Shown here piece by piece: positions 27,836-37,588 of a stretch of 64,000 nucleotides of DNA; position 1 is the first letter of the stretch; each line of letters opens with the position of its first letter. Source of the stretch: Sphingomonas abietis. GTDB lineage: Bacteria > Pseudomonadota > Alphaproteobacteria > Sphingomonadales > Sphingomonadaceae. The notes under the pieces were generated by a model that did no database searches, had not been told where the DNA came from, and saw nothing but the letters and a program-made list of their open reading frames with translations. A program made the translations under genes and the position numbers. The DNA is taken from positions 186,001-250,000 of the forward strand of contig NZ_CP115174.1 of NCBI RefSeq assembly GCF_027625475.1, in the 5' to 3' direction.

Positions 27836-28981
27836 ATGTCGATAGGCGTCGCGGTGCCGGCCAAGAATGTCCGGCCGATCATGGTGGCGAAGGCCGGCGG
27901 ATTCGATCTGGCGGTGATCGTGCCGACCTTCAACGAGGCCGATAATGTCGCGAAGATCGTCGCCGGGCTCGATGCGGCGCTGGCCGGCATCCGCTACGAG
28001 ATCCTGTTCGTGGACGATTGGTCGCAGGACGGCACCGCCGAGCGGATCGCCGCGCTGGCGTCCGGGCGCGCCGACATCCGGGTGGTGCGCCGCTTCGGCC
28101 GGCGCGGGCTGTCGTCGGCGGTGATCGAGGGCATGATGGCGACGATGGCGCCGGTCGTCGCGGTGATCGACGGCGATGGCCAGCATGACGAGCGGCTGCT
28201 GCCCCGCCTGTTCGCGCTGGTGAACGGCGGCGCGGCCGATGTCGCGATCGGATCGCGCTATTGCGAAAATGGCTCGACCGGGGACTGGGACAGCTTTCGC
28301 CTGAAGTGCAGCCGGGCCGCCACCAAGCTGTCGCAACTGGTCCTTCAGGCGCCGGTGACCGATCCGATGAGCGGCTTTTTCGCGGTGCGCCGCACCAAGG
28401 TGGAGGCGCTGCTGCCGCGTCTTTCAGGGCGTGGCTTCAAGATCCTGTTCGACCTGCTGACGTCCAGCCCCCAGCCGCTGCGCGTGGTCGAACTGCCCTT
28501 CCGCTTCCGCACCCGCGTCGCCGGAGACAGCAAATTGGGCGCCGGGGTGGCGATCGATTATGCGGTGACGATCGCGGATCGGCTGATCCGCCGCTTCGCG
28601 CCGCCCCGTCCGGTCATGTTCGCCGCGGTCGGCACGCTCGGGCTCGGCGTTCATGTCGCCGTGCTCAGGGGGATGATGGCGTTCGATGGCGCATCCTTCG
28701 CGAGGGCGCAGATCATGGCCGTGCTGGTCGCGATCGCGTTCAACTTCCTGTTCAACAACAGCCTGACCTTCCGCGATCGTCGCCTGACGGGCCTGCGGAT
28801 GGTGGCCGGTCTCGCGAGCTTCTATCTGCTGTGTGGAATCGGCGCGCTGGCGAATGTCGGCACGGGCGTGGTCCTGTTCAGCGAACATCATCGCTGGTGG
28901 GTGTCCGGCGTCGCCGGCGCGGTGATCGGCTCGGTGTGGAATTTCGGTGCCTCCGCATTGGTGACGTGGCGCAAGCGCTGA
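27836..28981 (+). CDS. GT2 glycosyltransferase fused to a GtrA-like membrane domain
   Basis: A 381-residue protein. Residues about 22-245 are a GT-A family 2 transferase of the polyprenol-phosphate mannosyl/glucosyltransferase type (VIVPTFNEADNV, FVDDWSQDGT, VIDGDGQHDE, DPMSGFFAVRR). Residues about 255-381 are a four-helix GtrA-type domain (FAAVGTLGLGVHVAVL, FNFLFNNSLTFRDRR). It should charge a lipid carrier with a sugar and may help flip it. Note FVDDWSQDG, where DDxSxDG is usual. ATG at 27836 follows GAGGAAGAAGAT. The next gene is a likely GT-C transferase, a natural user of such a sugar donor. Confidence 0.88.
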   Translation: MSIGVAVPAKNVRPIMVAKAGGFDLAVIVPTFNEADNVAKIVAGLDAALAGIRYEILFVDDWSQDGTAERIAALASGRADIRVVRRFGRRGLSSAVIEGMMATMAPVVAVIDGDGQHDERLLPRLFALVNGGAADVAIGSRYCENGSTGDWDSFRLKCSRAATKLSQLVLQAPVTDPMSGFFAVRRTKVEALLPRLSGRGFKILFDLLTSSPQPLRVVELPFRFRTRVAGDSKLGAGVAIDYAVTIADRLIRRFAPPRPVMFAAVGTLGLGVHVAVLRGMMAFDGASFARAQIMAVLVAIAFNFLFNNSLTFRDRRLTGLRMVAGLASFYLLCGIGALANVGTGVVLFSEHHRWWVSGVAGAVIGSVWNFGASALVTWRKR

Positions 28982-29032
28982 ATCCCTGACAATAGCTTCC
29001 ATGACGATAATGCATCTGGGGCAACAGTTTTC

Positions 29033-30541
29033 ATGATCGCGCTGACATCCAGCCGGCGCCCTCGGCAGGTGCGGGCCGAGGGTTTCGAATCCCGGCCCCA
29101 CGCCGCCGAGGCCAGGCTGTTCCGGATATTGGCGTGGCTGTGCCTGATCATTCTGGTGCTGTCGCTGCTCCCGCCCCTGGCCGGCATGTTCATCCATGTG
29201 TCCAACGATTATGGCGAGGGATGGAGTGCCTATTGGTCGCGTGCCGCGGTCGGCGGCGGTGTGCTCTATCCGGTCTCCAACACGCTGATCGCCAATAATT
29301 ACCCGCCTCTATTCTTCTATGCGGACGGCTATCTGGGCAGCCTGGTCGGCGATAATATCTTCGCGGGGCGGATCATCGCGTTCCTGTCGCTGCTCGCCGT
29401 CGCCGCGATCATCGGCCGTATCGTCCATATGCTGGGATCGCCCGTCCGCTGGGCGTGGATGTCCGCGCTCCTCTTCCTGCTGTTCGCCACCGTGGATTTC
29501 CGGGAGTTCGTCGGTGTCAGCAACCCGCAATGGCCCGGCCAGGCAGTGGCGCTGTCGAGCCTGCTGCTGCTGCTGCGCGTCGAACCTCGCCGACTGGGTG
29601 CCCGCGATATCGTGCCGGCGGCGGCGATCATGGTGGTGGCGGGCCTGATCAAGCACAACCAGATCGCGCTTCCGCTGTCGGTGACGGCATGGCTGCTCCT
29701 GTACAACCGCCGGGCGTTGTTGATCTGGTGCCTGTCCGGTGCGCTCTTCGCGGGTGCGGCGGTCGCGCTTCTCGCGGCCTGCTTTGGGAATGCCATCTTC
29801 CTGGAGCTTTTCGGCTTCAAGCGGACGACCGATTTCCAGAATTTTCTCGATGGGTTCGTGACGGTGGCCGACCTGGCCGGGCTGATCGTCGTCGCGCTGG
29901 TCGCTTCCCGATCGCTGCGCCGTGATCCGCGCGCCATGCTGCTGCTCATCTTCGCGGCGCTCGGCACCGTCTCCGGGCTGGGGCAGCGCATGGGGGCGGG
30001 CGTGTTCCTGAACGCCCATTTCGACGGGTTGATCGGCCTTGTCCTGGTGTGCGGCGCCTTTCTGGGGCTGGCGGCAGAAAAAGCGACGCCCGGCGGCCCG
30101 GATATCAGGGCGCGGAGCCGCTGGCTGCTGTTGGCGCTGGCACCGCTGCTGCTGTTCGCGCCGCTCAACGTGACCCGCACCATCGGCCGCCTGATCGCCA
30201 TTCCGAAACAGCAACGGGCCTGGGCCGGGATGATCGACGGGGTGCGCAGCGCGCAGGGGCCCGTGCTCTGCGAGATGCTGGCGGTCTGTTATTGGGCGGA
30301 TCGACCGGTCGGCATCGATTTCTTCGCATATGGCCAGCGGCTCAGGACCGGGACCGATCCGCGGCCGTTGGAACGCGCCATTGGCGAGCGGAGGCTCGCA
30401 GCGATGGTGATCGATCGGAACCAGCATTATTTCCGCGGCAGCGGCCGGCTGCCCGAGCCGCTGCCGCGCCTGATCGAACGGAATTATGCGGTCGTTCTGA
30501 CCGCCAAGCGCGATCTCGCGCTGATGGTCCCGCGGCATTAG
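29033..30541 (+). CDS. Polytopic membrane protein, probable GT-C glycosyltransferase
   Basis: A 502-residue protein with about 10-11 membrane segments. The first large outside loop carries acidic residues (NDYGEGW, residues 59-65) and NNYPPLFFY near 88, a layout seen in GT-C transferases that use polyprenol-phosphate sugars. The C-terminal ~110 residues are soluble. I do not recognise a specific family. It lies 51 bp after the lipid-sugar synthase gene on the same strand, so the pair may glycosylate a surface polymer or lipid. Confidence 0.65.
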   Translation: MIALTSSRRPRQVRAEGFESRPHAAEARLFRILAWLCLIILVLSLLPPLAGMFIHVSNDYGEGWSAYWSRAAVGGGVLYPVSNTLIANNYPPLFFYADGYLGSLVGDNIFAGRIIAFLSLLAVAAIIGRIVHMLGSPVRWAWMSALLFLLFATVDFREFVGVSNPQWPGQAVALSSLLLLLRVEPRRLGARDIVPAAAIMVVAGLIKHNQIALPLSVTAWLLLYNRRALLIWCLSGALFAGAAVALLAACFGNAIFLELFGFKRTTDFQNFLDGFVTVADLAGLIVVALVASRSLRRDPRAMLLLIFAALGTVSGLGQRMGAGVFLNAHFDGLIGLVLVCGAFLGLAAEKATPGGPDIRARSRWLLLALAPLLLFAPLNVTRTIGRLIAIPKQQRAWAGMIDGVRSAQGPVLCEMLAVCYWADRPVGIDFFAYGQRLRTGTDPRPLERAIGERRLAAMVIDRNQHYFRGSGRLPEPLPRLIERNYAVVLTAKRDLALMVPRH

Positions 30542-30549
30542 CCCCGCCG

Positions 30550-31131
30550 CTAGTCGGCCATCAGCCTTTTCTCGATCCGCTGATCGGGCACCAGCCAGAC
30601 CCCCGAGATGATGACATACAGCGCCACGGCGATCCACGGCGTCACGAAGGCCAGCGGGATGGCGATGAGATAGCCGAGCACCGACATTTTCCCCTTCCAG
30701 TCCTGCCCCAGCGCATCGGCGAGGCGCGAGGTGCGGCCGCCGTTGATCCGGATCATCTCATGTTGCAGCCAGCGATAGCCGATCGCGGCCATGCCCAGCA
30801 CGAAGCCGTAGGCGGCGACCGGCATCGAGCCGAACCCGGCCTCGTCCATCCAGCGGATCACGAAGGGGACGAGGCTCAGCCAGAACAGCAGGAACAGGTT
30901 CGCCCACAGGCCCCGCCCATCGACCCGGCTGGCGGCCTGGAGCAGATGATGGTGGTTGTTCCAGTACAGCCCGACATTGATGTAGCTGAGGATATAGGCG
31001 CCGAGGATGGGGGCGGCGGCCAGCAGAGCCCGCGGCTCGGTGCTTTCGGGCACCTTGAGCTCCAGCACCATGATGGTGATGATGATGGCGACCACGCCAT
31101 CGGTGAACGCGGTCATCCGCTCGGTCTTCAT
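30550..31131 (-). CDS. TMEM175-like potassium channel protein
   Basis: A 193-residue protein of the TMEM175 (DUF1211) family with about six membrane helices. The hallmark FTDGVVAIIIT is at residues 9-19 in helix 1, whose equivalent FSDG motif lines the pore in studied bacterial channels. Bacterial members form tetrameric potassium leak channels. Its stop faces the GT-C gene with 8 bp between them. Confidence 0.88.
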   Translation of the reverse strand: MKTERMTAFTDGVVAIIITIMVLELKVPESTEPRALLAAAPILGAYILSYINVGLYWNNHHHLLQAASRVDGRGLWANLFLLFWLSLVPFVIRWMDEAGFGSMPVAAYGFVLGMAAIGYRWLQHEMIRINGGRTSRLADALGQDWKGKMSVLGYLIAIPLAFVTPWIAVALYVIISGVWLVPDQRIEKRLMAD

Positions 31132-31202
31132 GCGTGTCCCCCTGTGCAGCGCCCAGCTTAACGGCGGCGCCGCGGCGTGGCGAGAGGGCCTTGAAGCCGG
31201 GG

Positions 31203-31236
31203 CCGCCCCATCCCGGCGATCGCCGGAATGGGGCGG
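31203..31236. repeat. Long intergenic palindrome
   Basis: A near-perfect 17-bp inverted repeat (one mismatch) centred on GGCGATCGCC, between pgmG and the TMEM175-like gene. It has no T-run, so it is not a clear terminator; it may be a member of a dispersed palindrome family or a transcript-end structure. Confidence 0.6.
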
Positions 31237-31245
31237 GGAACAGGA

Positions 31246-32628
31246 TCAATGGCCGGCGGACAGCACCGGCTCGACGCCCGACTGGGCGAGCTGATCGTTG
31301 ATCTGGGCCATCAGCCGCTCGAGGCCGGCCTCGTCCTTGGCTTCGGCGCGGGCGACCAGCACGTCCTGCGTGTTGGACGCGCGCAGCAGCCACCAGCCGT
31401 CGTCGGTGTTGACGCGGGCGCCGTCGGTCTTGTCGACCTCCGCGCCCGACGCCGCGAGCCGCTCCAGCACCTCGTCCACGACCTTGAACTTGCGGTCTTC
31501 GGACGACTGGAAGCGCATCTCGGGCGTGTTGATCATCACCGGCATCGCCGACTTGATCGCGGTCAGCGATCCGCCGAGCACGCGCACCGCCTGGATCAGG
31601 CGGATCGCGGCGTAGAGCGCATCGTCGAAGCCGTAATAGTCGTGCGCGAAGAAGATGTGGCCGCTCATCTCGCCGGCGAGCGGAGAGTTGGTCTCCTTCA
31701 TCTTGGTCTTGATCAGCGAGTGGCCGGTCTTCCACATCAGCGGCGTGCCACCGAGCTCGGCGATGCGATCATAGAGCGCCTGGCTGGCCTTTACGTCGGC
31801 GATGATGGTGGCGCCGGGCAGTTCGCGCAGCACCGGCTCGGCGAGGATGCCGAGCAGCTGGTCGCCCCAGATCACCCGGCCTTCGCCGTCGATCGCGCCG
31901 ATGCGATCACCGTCGCCGTCGAAGGCGATGCCGAAATCGAGGCCCTTGTCCTTCACCAGCGCCTTGAGGTCGGCGAGGTTCTTCTCCTCGGTGGGATCGG
32001 GGTGGTGATTGGGGAAGGTGCCGTCGATCTCGGTGTAGAGGGTGTGATGCTCGCCCGGCAGCAGCTTGACGAGGCGATCGACGATCGGGCCGGCGGCGCC
32101 ATTGCCCGCATCCCAGCCGATCTTGAACGCGCCGCCGGCATAGGCGGTCATCAGCCGGGCGACATAATCCTCCATGATCTCGTAGTTGGAGATCGTGCCC
32201 TGGCCCTCTTCCCAGTCGCCCGCTTCGGCCAGCGTGCCGATATCCTGGATGTCGGCGCCGAAGAACGGCTTGTGCTGGAGCACCATCTTGAAGCCGTTGT
32301 AATCGCCCGGATTGTGGCTGCCGGTGATCATGATGCCGCCATCGACCTCGAGCGTGGCCTCGGCATAATAGAGCATCGGCGTGGGGCCGAGGCCGATGCG
32401 GACGACGTCGACGCCGGCGCTGGTCAGCCCTTCGACCAGCGCGGCTTCGAGCAGCGGCGAGTGGGTGCGGCCGTCATAGCCGACGGCGACGCGGGTGCCG
32501 CCGGCGCGGCGCACGCGCGTGGCAAAGCCCCGCCCGATCGCGGTCGCATCCGCCGGCCCCAGTGCCTTGCCGACGATCCCGCGGATGTCATATTCGCGCA
32601 GCGACGTGGGATCGAAACGATGGGCCAT
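31246..32628 (-). CDS. pgmG: Phosphoglucomutase/phosphomannomutase
   Basis: A 460-residue alpha-D-phosphohexomutase interconverting the 1- and 6-phosphates of glucose and mannose, feeding nucleotide sugars for exopolysaccharide and lipid glycans. The phosphoserine loop is [11 protein letters not shown], the metal loop is FDGDGDRIG, and the sugar loop is GEMSGHIFF. The bifunctional sphingomonad enzyme is named PgmG; the symbol here rests on that resemblance. Start at 32628 (MAHRFDPT) follows AAGGGAGACC. Confidence 0.92.
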   Translation of the reverse strand: MAHRFDPTSLREYDIRGIVGKALGPADATAIGRGFATRVRRAGGTRVAVGYDGRTHSPLLEAALVEGLTSAGVDVVRIGLGPTPMLYYAEATLEVDGGIMITGSHNPGDYNGFKMVLQHKPFFGADIQDIGTLAEAGDWEEGQGTISNYEIMEDYVARLMTAYAGGAFKIGWDAGNGAAGPIVDRLVKLLPGEHHTLYTEIDGTFPNHHPDPTEEKNLADLKALVKDKGLDFGIAFDGDGDRIGAIDGEGRVIWGDQLLGILAEPVLRELPGATIIADVKASQALYDRIAELGGTPLMWKTGHSLIKTKMKETNSPLAGEMSGHIFFAHDYYGFDDALYAAIRLIQAVRVLGGSLTAIKSAMPVMINTPEMRFQSSEDRKFKVVDEVLERLAASGAEVDKTDGARVNTDDGWWLLRASNTQDVLVARAEAKDEAGLERLMAQINDQLAQSGVEPVLSAGH

Positions 32629-32666
32629 GTGGTAGGTCTCCCTTGGAAAGTATGCGGTTGAGACGC

Positions 32667-32933
32667 TTAGGCGCTCTTCCGGTTCAATTCGGCGACAAGA
32701 AGATCGCGGGCAGCGTTCACCCGGCTGGCCAGCGCCTGCGATCCGCCCGCATCGGGGTGGACGCGGCCGATCAGCCGGCGATGCGCGGAGCGTACCTCGT
32801 CCTCGCTGGCGCGCGCGGACACGCCGAGCAGCTCGCGCGCCTCGCTGATCGACAGCAGGGTCGTCTTGCGGCGCTGCCCCAGCCACCAGATGGCAGCCAT
32901 GATCGCGAGCGCGACGAGAATCTTTTCGGACAT
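32667..32933 (-). CDS. Small membrane-anchored J-domain protein
   Basis: An 88-residue protein. A single membrane helix (residues 5-19) is followed by a J domain (about 29-85) with an intact HPD tripeptide ([10 protein letters not shown]). J domains stimulate the ATPase of DnaK-type chaperones, here at the inner membrane. It lies 11 bp after mipZ and 38 bp before pgmG, so it is probably cotranscribed with mipZ. The client is unknown. Confidence 0.85.
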   Translation of the reverse strand: MSEKILVALAIMAAIWWLGQRRKTTLLSISEARELLGVSARASEDEVRSAHRRLIGRVHPDAGGSQALASRVNAARDLLVAELNRKSA

Positions 32934-32944
32934 GATCCCGCGCC

Positions 32945-33751
32945 TCAGGCCGTCGCGCTGGCCTGGGGGCGGCTGAACAGGTCGGGCGCTTCGGGCAGCT
33001 GGAGGCCGGAAACCATCTCGCGCAGTTCCTGGCGCGCGGCGACGTGGGAGAGCCCCACCTCCTTGATCGCGCCGAGATCGAGCAGGGTCAGCCCCTTGGG
33101 GAACAGCTCGCGATAGATGACGCGCTCGCCGAGGCCGGGGATCACGCGGAAGCCGACCCGCTTGGACAGTTCGTCCACCGCCTGGCCGACGCGGCGCATA
33201 TTCTTGGCCTCGAGATGCTGGAGGCGATTGCGCAATACCACCCAGTCGACGGTGCCGCCATCGGCCTTGGCGCGGACCTTGCGCGCATCCCACACGATCT
33301 CGGCATAGAAGCTCGGGCGCTTGATCCGGTAGGTATCGGGATCGACCTGCCCGATCAGGTCGAGGTCGATGAAGCTGTCGTTGATCGGCGTCACCAGCGT
33401 GTCGGCGCGCGTCACCGCCTTCATCGCATAGGGGTCGTCGCGGCCCGGCGTATCGATGACGACGAATTCGGCATCGGTGGACAGCGCATCGATGCGGGCG
33501 AGGATGTTGGCGTCCTTGTTCGGGTCGAACACCTCGAAGCGGGGCGTGGCGAGCTCGACCTGTTCGCGCGTGGCGGTGGCGACACGGTTCTCCAGATAGC
33601 GCACCATCGTGCGCTGGCGGGTATCCAGATCGAGCACGGCGACCCGGCGGCCCTGCGCGGCGAGCGCCACGGCGACATGCACGGCGGTGGTCGATTTGCC
33701 GGTGCCGCCCTTCTCGTTGGCGAAAACAATCAAGTGCGCGCGGTCGGTCAT
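32945..33751 (-). CDS. mipZ: Division plane positioning ATPase MipZ
   Basis: A 268-residue ParA/MinD-type P-loop ATPase. The deviant Walker A is KGGTGKST (residues 14-21), with [13 protein letters not shown] shortly after and [12 protein letters not shown] as Walker B region; together these are typical of MipZ. In Caulobacter MipZ binds ParB near the origins and blocks FtsZ at the poles, placing the septum at midcell. It is divergent from panC; the 101-bp gap must hold both promoters. Confidence 0.93.
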   Translation of the reverse strand: MTDRAHLIVFANEKGGTGKSTTAVHVAVALAAQGRRVAVLDLDTRQRTMVRYLENRVATATREQVELATPRFEVFDPNKDANILARIDALSTDAEFVVIDTPGRDDPYAMKAVTRADTLVTPINDSFIDLDLIGQVDPDTYRIKRPSFYAEIVWDARKVRAKADGGTVDWVVLRNRLQHLEAKNMRRVGQAVDELSKRVGFRVIPGLGERVIYRELFPKGLTLLDLGAIKEVGLSHVAARQELREMVSGLQLPEAPDLFSRPQASATA

Positions 33752-33852
33752 ATGTCTCGAAAACTTCCCCATTCGGCTTGCGGCGGTCCTTGATTTGGCC
33801 CCAATGCCGCCGCACAGAGCCAGCCCCAAGCCATATCGGAGGCCCGTCGCCC

Positions 33853-34701
33853 GTGCAAATCATCCGTGAACTGGCCGCCTTGCGCGGCGCCGTCGCGGAC
33901 CTTCGTGCAGAAGGCAAGCGAATCGCACTGGTGCCCACCATGGGCGCCCTGCACGAGGGTCATATGGCGCTGGTGGCAGAAGGCCTGCGTCGCGCCGACG
34001 CGGTGGTCGCATCGATCTTCGTCAATCCGAAGCAGTTCGCGCCGAGCGAGGATTTCGGCCATTATCCCCGCCGCGAACGGGCCGATGCGCAGCTGCTGGA
34101 GAAAGCCGGCTGCACGATCCTGTGGGCGCCGGCGGTCGAGACCATGTATCCGGAAGGCTTCGAGACCAACATTTCGATCTCCGGCGTGTCCGAGGTGCTG
34201 GATGGCGCGGCGCGGCCGGGCCATTTCGACGGCGTCGCGACGGTGGTGCTCAAGCTGATCAACCAGGTGGCCCCCGATGTCGCGCTGTTCGGCGAGAAGG
34301 ACTGGCAGCAGCTCGCCATCCTCCGGCGGCTGGCGACGGACCTGGATCTCGGGCTGGAGATTGTCGGCGTGCCGACCGTTCGCGACGATCAGGGCCTCGC
34401 CCTCTCGTCGCGCAACGCCTATCTGATGGAGGACGAACTCGCCCGTGCCCGCGCTTTGCCGCGCGCGCTGGGCGAGGCGGCGGCGGCGATCGGGCGGGGC
34501 GAGCCGATCGAGGGCGCGCTGGCCACCGCGATCGCCCGGCTGGCCGAGGCCGGCTTCGATCCGATCGATTATGTCACGCTCCGCGATGCCGAGACCCTCG
34601 CCTCGATCGACCAGCTGGGCGACCGCCCGGCGCGGTTGCTGGCGGCGGCCCGGATGGGCGCGGCACGACTGATCGACAATCTTCCGGTCGTCGCCGCCTG
34701 A
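33853..34701 (+). CDS. panC: Pantothenate synthetase
   Basis: A 282-residue enzyme joining pantoate and beta-alanine with ATP to make pantothenate, the coenzyme A precursor. The HIGH-like PTMGALHEGHM is at about residues 28-38, IFVNPKQFAPSEDF follows, and SSRNAYL represents the KMSKS-like loop. The start is GTG at 33853 (VQIIRELAAL) with CGGAGG 10 nt upstream. It is divergent from mipZ. Confidence 0.96.
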   Translation: MQIIRELAALRGAVADLRAEGKRIALVPTMGALHEGHMALVAEGLRRADAVVASIFVNPKQFAPSEDFGHYPRRERADAQLLEKAGCTILWAPAVETMYPEGFETNISISGVSEVLDGAARPGHFDGVATVVLKLINQVAPDVALFGEKDWQQLAILRRLATDLDLGLEIVGVPTVRDDQGLALSSRNAYLMEDELARARALPRALGEAAAAIGRGEPIEGALATAIARLAEAGFDPIDYVTLRDAETLASIDQLGDRPARLLAAARMGAARLIDNLPVVAA

Positions 34702-34750
34702 ACATGGTTCGACAAGTGCGAGCAAGAAATCGCAAGTAACGGAAATAATT

Positions 34751-34764
34751 TAGACCATAGTCTA
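34751..34764. promoter_or_regulatory. Short palindrome in an AT-rich leader
   Basis: TAGAC-CATA-GTCTA within an unusually AT-rich stretch, 79 bp before the Sel1-like gene. It may be an operator in its promoter region; low certainty. Confidence 0.3.
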
Positions 34765-34842
34765 GATCGTGCCGATTGGGCCGTTAACCATTTGTTGGAT
34801 GTCTGACGGCAAAACCAGCTGCGTGGAAAAGGACCAACGCAG

Positions 34843-35136
34843 ATGGCCAGCAGTTTCAAATCCGCCGCCTTCCTGATCGAGAGCCGCCTCGCCGAGGCGG
34901 CGTTCGATCCGGAGACCCTCTATCAACTCGGCATCGCCTATTCGAGCGGCAGCCGGGGCGTGGAGGTCGATCTGATCGAGGCGCACAAATGGTTCAACCT
35001 GGCGTCCGCCGCCGGTTCGATCGAGGCGCAGGACATGCGCGCCGAGATCGCCGACGAGATGACCGCGCGCGAGATCGTCGAGGCGCAGAAGCTGGCCCGC
35101 GCCTGGCTCGCCACGCACCAGCGCCGCGCCGCCTGA
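34843..35136 (+). CDS. Sel1-repeat-like small protein
   Basis: A 97-residue protein with one Sel1-like unit: LYQLGIAYSSGSRGVEVDLI, then EAHKWFNLASAAGS (about residues 26-60). A final amphipathic helix rich in Ala, Glu and Arg follows (AREIVEAQKLARAW). It has no signal peptide. Sel1 repeats mediate protein contacts; the partner is unknown. Confidence 0.8.
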   Translation: MASSFKSAAFLIESRLAEAAFDPETLYQLGIAYSSGSRGVEVDLIEAHKWFNLASAAGSIEAQDMRAEIADEMTAREIVEAQKLARAWLATHQRRAA

Positions 35137-35181
35137 TGCCGGGGCCTGATCCTGCGGGATCGATCCCGACAGGCTGACGCT

Positions 35182-36360
35182 TCACCCGTCCTTGCGGAAG
35201 GGTGCCATCTGATCGAGCATCTCGATCTGCTCCTCCATCGCCCGGCGTTCGCGGGCGAGGAAATCCTCCACCGCCCGCCGGAATCCGGGGTGCGGGATAT
35301 AATGGGCCGACCAGGTCGGCACCGGCCGATAGCCGCGCGCGAGCTTGTGCTCGCCCTGCGCGCCCGCCTCGACCCGCTGGAGGCCGCGCGCGATCGCCGC
35401 GTCGATCGCCTGATAATAACAAAGCTCGAAATGGAGGAAGGGAATGTCCTCCGTGCAGCCCCAATAGCGCCCGTAGAGCGCGTCGCCGCCGATCAGGTTG
35501 AGCGCGCCCGCCACCGGCTGGCCGTGCCGATAGGCGAGCATCAGCAGCACCTTGTCGCCCATCCGCTCGCCGAGCAGCGTGAAGAAGGCGCGGGTGAGAT
35601 AGGGGGTGCCCCATTTGCGGCTCCCGGTATCCTGGTAGAAGCCCCAGAAGGCATCCCACTCGGCCTTGCCGATCTCGGCGCCGGTCAGCGTGCGGATCTC
35701 GACCGCGGCTTGGGCTCCCTCGCGCTCCTTGCGGATCGCCTTGCGCTTGCGCGACGACAGCGCGGCGAGGAAATCGCCGAAATCGCCATAGCCGTCATTG
35801 TGCCAGTGGAACTGGCTGCCGGCGCGGATCATCCAGCCGGCCGCTTCGAACAGCGGCAATTGCTCCTCGGTCAGGAAGGTGGCGTGGGCGGAGGAGAGCT
35901 GGTGTTCGCCGACGACCAGCTCGGCCGCCGCGATCAGCGTCGGCGCGGCGGCGGGATCGCGCAGCAGCAGGCGCGGGCCGGGAACGGGCGTGAACGGCAC
36001 CGCGATCTGGAGCTTGGGGTAATAGTCCCCGCCGGCCTGCTGCCAGGCATCGGCCCAGGCATGATCGAAGACATATTCGCCCTGGCTGTGGCTCTTGGCA
36101 TAGGCCGGCAGGATGCCGGCGGGCCGTCCGTCGGCGCCGTCGACGACGATCGGCACCGGCTGCCAGCCGGTACGCGCCACCGCGCTGCCCGAATCCTCCA
36201 GTGCCGAGAGGAAGGCGTGGGAGACGAAGGGGTTGTCGTCGCCCGCGCAGGCATCCCAGTCGGCCGCGGGGATCGCGCCGATGCCGGGGGCGATGCGGGC
36301 GGTGACGTCGTCCATGCCGCCTGTGTCCATGTCGCTCCTGTCCATGCCGTCCCCGCTCAT
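35182..36360 (-). CDS. FemAB-like/GNAT-fold acyltransferase (DUF482 type)
   Basis: A protein of up to 392 residues resembling DUF482/peptidoglycan-biosynthesis-type FemAB/GNAT-fold proteins. Conserved parts include NPFVSHAFLSALEDSG, SSRKRKAIRKERE, RYWGCTEDIPFLHFELCYYQ and GAQGEHKLARGY. It may transfer an acyl or aminoacyl group to an unknown acceptor. Several ATGs compete (36360, 36345, 36330, 36315). 36360 overlaps the upstream gene stop by 4 bp, while 36330 has the better AGGAG site. Confidence 0.8.
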   Translation of the reverse strand: MSGDGMDRSDMDTGGMDDVTARIAPGIGAIPAADWDACAGDDNPFVSHAFLSALEDSGSAVARTGWQPVPIVVDGADGRPAGILPAYAKSHSQGEYVFDHAWADAWQQAGGDYYPKLQIAVPFTPVPGPRLLLRDPAAAPTLIAAAELVVGEHQLSSAHATFLTEEQLPLFEAAGWMIRAGSQFHWHNDGYGDFGDFLAALSSRKRKAIRKEREGAQAAVEIRTLTGAEIGKAEWDAFWGFYQDTGSRKWGTPYLTRAFFTLLGERMGDKVLLMLAYRHGQPVAGALNLIGGDALYGRYWGCTEDIPFLHFELCYYQAIDAAIARGLQRVEAGAQGEHKLARGYRPVPTWSAHYIPHPGFRRAVEDFLARERRAMEEQIEMLDQMAPFRKDG

Positions 36361-37139
36361 GCCGCGTGGGGCCGCTCGAAGATCGGGCGATCGGCGTGCT
36401 CCGCCACGATCGCGCGCTGTTCGGGGGTGCGCACCGTCCAGCTCAGCACCGGCAGGCCCGTCGTCTGGAGCGCGGACGGTAAAGGGGAGGGCAGATGGCG
36501 CACGTCATAAGCGAGGAAATCGGGTCTCGCCCGCTTCACCGCAAGGCGTCGGGCGATCGCGTCGCGCAATGTGCGGAAGCGCCCGTCGCGATGCTCGGTC
36601 ATGACGAGGCCGCGCACGATCTTCGGGGCATGGCTGGCGAACCAGTGGCCGACCTCCGGATTGAAGCCCATCACCGCGACCGGGCCGCGATAGCCCTCCA
36701 GCACGCGGCGCACCGCCAGGCAGAGCGGCGCGGTCTGGGCCAGCGTGTCGGTCTTGATCTCGATCAGCAGCGGCACCCGGCCGGCGATCAGCCCGATGAG
36801 CTGCGCCAAGGTGGGGACGCGCTCCTCGCCGCCGCCCAGCCGCAAGGCGGCGAACGCGTTCGCCGTCGTTCCGGCGACGCTGCCGGGCACGCCGGTCAGC
36901 CGCTCGGTATCGGCATCGTGGAACACCATGACAGTGCCGTCCCGCGAGAGGCGGACGTCGCATTCGATGCCGAAGCCGCCGGCGATGGCGCCGCGCGCCG
37001 CCGCCAGGCTGTTCTCGGGAACCGGGCCGCCCCACAGGCCGCGATGCGCGAAATCCTGCGCGCGCAGAAAGGCGATGCGGCCCGCGTCCGGCGCGGCCGC
37101 AAGCCTGCGATCAAGCCTCGCGAAGGGCGACGATCGCAT
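36357..37139 (-). CDS. Glycerophosphodiester phosphodiesterase family protein
   Basis: A 260-residue GDPD-fold (TIM barrel) protein. The active-site histidine is in [18 protein letters not shown] (near residue 32), [10 protein letters not shown] carries the metal ligands, [12 protein letters not shown] contains the second catalytic His, and LIEIKTD is conserved. It likely hydrolyses glycerophosphodiesters from phospholipid turnover; no signal peptide is seen, so it is probably cytoplasmic. Start 37139 lies 29 bp inside the end of the RidA gene. It overlaps the next gene by 4 bp. Confidence 0.9.
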   Translation of the reverse strand: MRSSPFARLDRRLAAAPDAGRIAFLRAQDFAHRGLWGGPVPENSLAAARGAIAGGFGIECDVRLSRDGTVMVFHDADTERLTGVPGSVAGTTANAFAALRLGGGEERVPTLAQLIGLIAGRVPLLIEIKTDTLAQTAPLCLAVRRVLEGYRGPVAVMGFNPEVGHWFASHAPKIVRGLVMTEHRDGRFRTLRDAIARRLAVKRARPDFLAYDVRHLPSPLPSALQTTGLPVLSWTVRTPEQRAIVAEHADRPIFERPHAA

Positions 37140-37578
37140 CCACTTCCACCGACGCGCCGAGCGGGAGCACCGGCACGCCGACCGCCGAGCGGGCATGCTT
37201 GCCGGCCTCGCCGAACAGCGCGACCATCAGTTCGGAGGCGCCGTTGATGACCTTGGGCTGATCGGTGAAATCGGCGCCCGACGACACGAAGCCGCCGAGC
37301 TTGACGATCCGCTCGACCCGATCGAGCGATCCGCCCAGCGCCGCCTTGATCTGCGCCACCAGCATCAGGCCGCAGCGCTTGGCGGCTTCCTGGCCCTTGG
37401 CGACGTCATCGGCGCCGTCGAGGCGGCCGGTGATGAGGGCGCCGGCTTCGGTGAAGGGCAGCTGGCCCGAGACATGGAGCAGGCCCCCCACCTCGACGGC
37501 GGGCACATAGGCCGCCACCGGAGCGGCGGCCTGGGGAAGGGTGAGGCCGAGCTCGGCCAGCTTCGCGTCGATATCCAT
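37111..37578 (-). CDS. RidA family protein
   Basis: A 155-residue member of the YjgF/RidA family, trimeric proteins that remove reactive enamine/imine intermediates from PLP enzymes. [12 protein letters not shown] and [20 protein letters not shown] match the family. The arginine diagnostic for imine deaminase (usually in xxRxxV.V..LP) is present in [12 protein letters not shown]. It belongs to the YbaF/TdcF-like longer group; exact substrate unknown. It overlaps the GDPD gene by 29 bp. Confidence 0.9.
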   Translation of the reverse strand: MDIDAKLAELGLTLPQAAAPVAAYVPAVEVGGLLHVSGQLPFTEAGALITGRLDGADDVAKGQEAAKRCGLMLVAQIKAALGGSLDRVERIVKLGGFVSSGADFTDQPKVINGASELMVALFGEAGKHARSAVGVPVLPLGASVEVDAIVALREA

Positions 37579-37588
37579 GATCCGAGCG

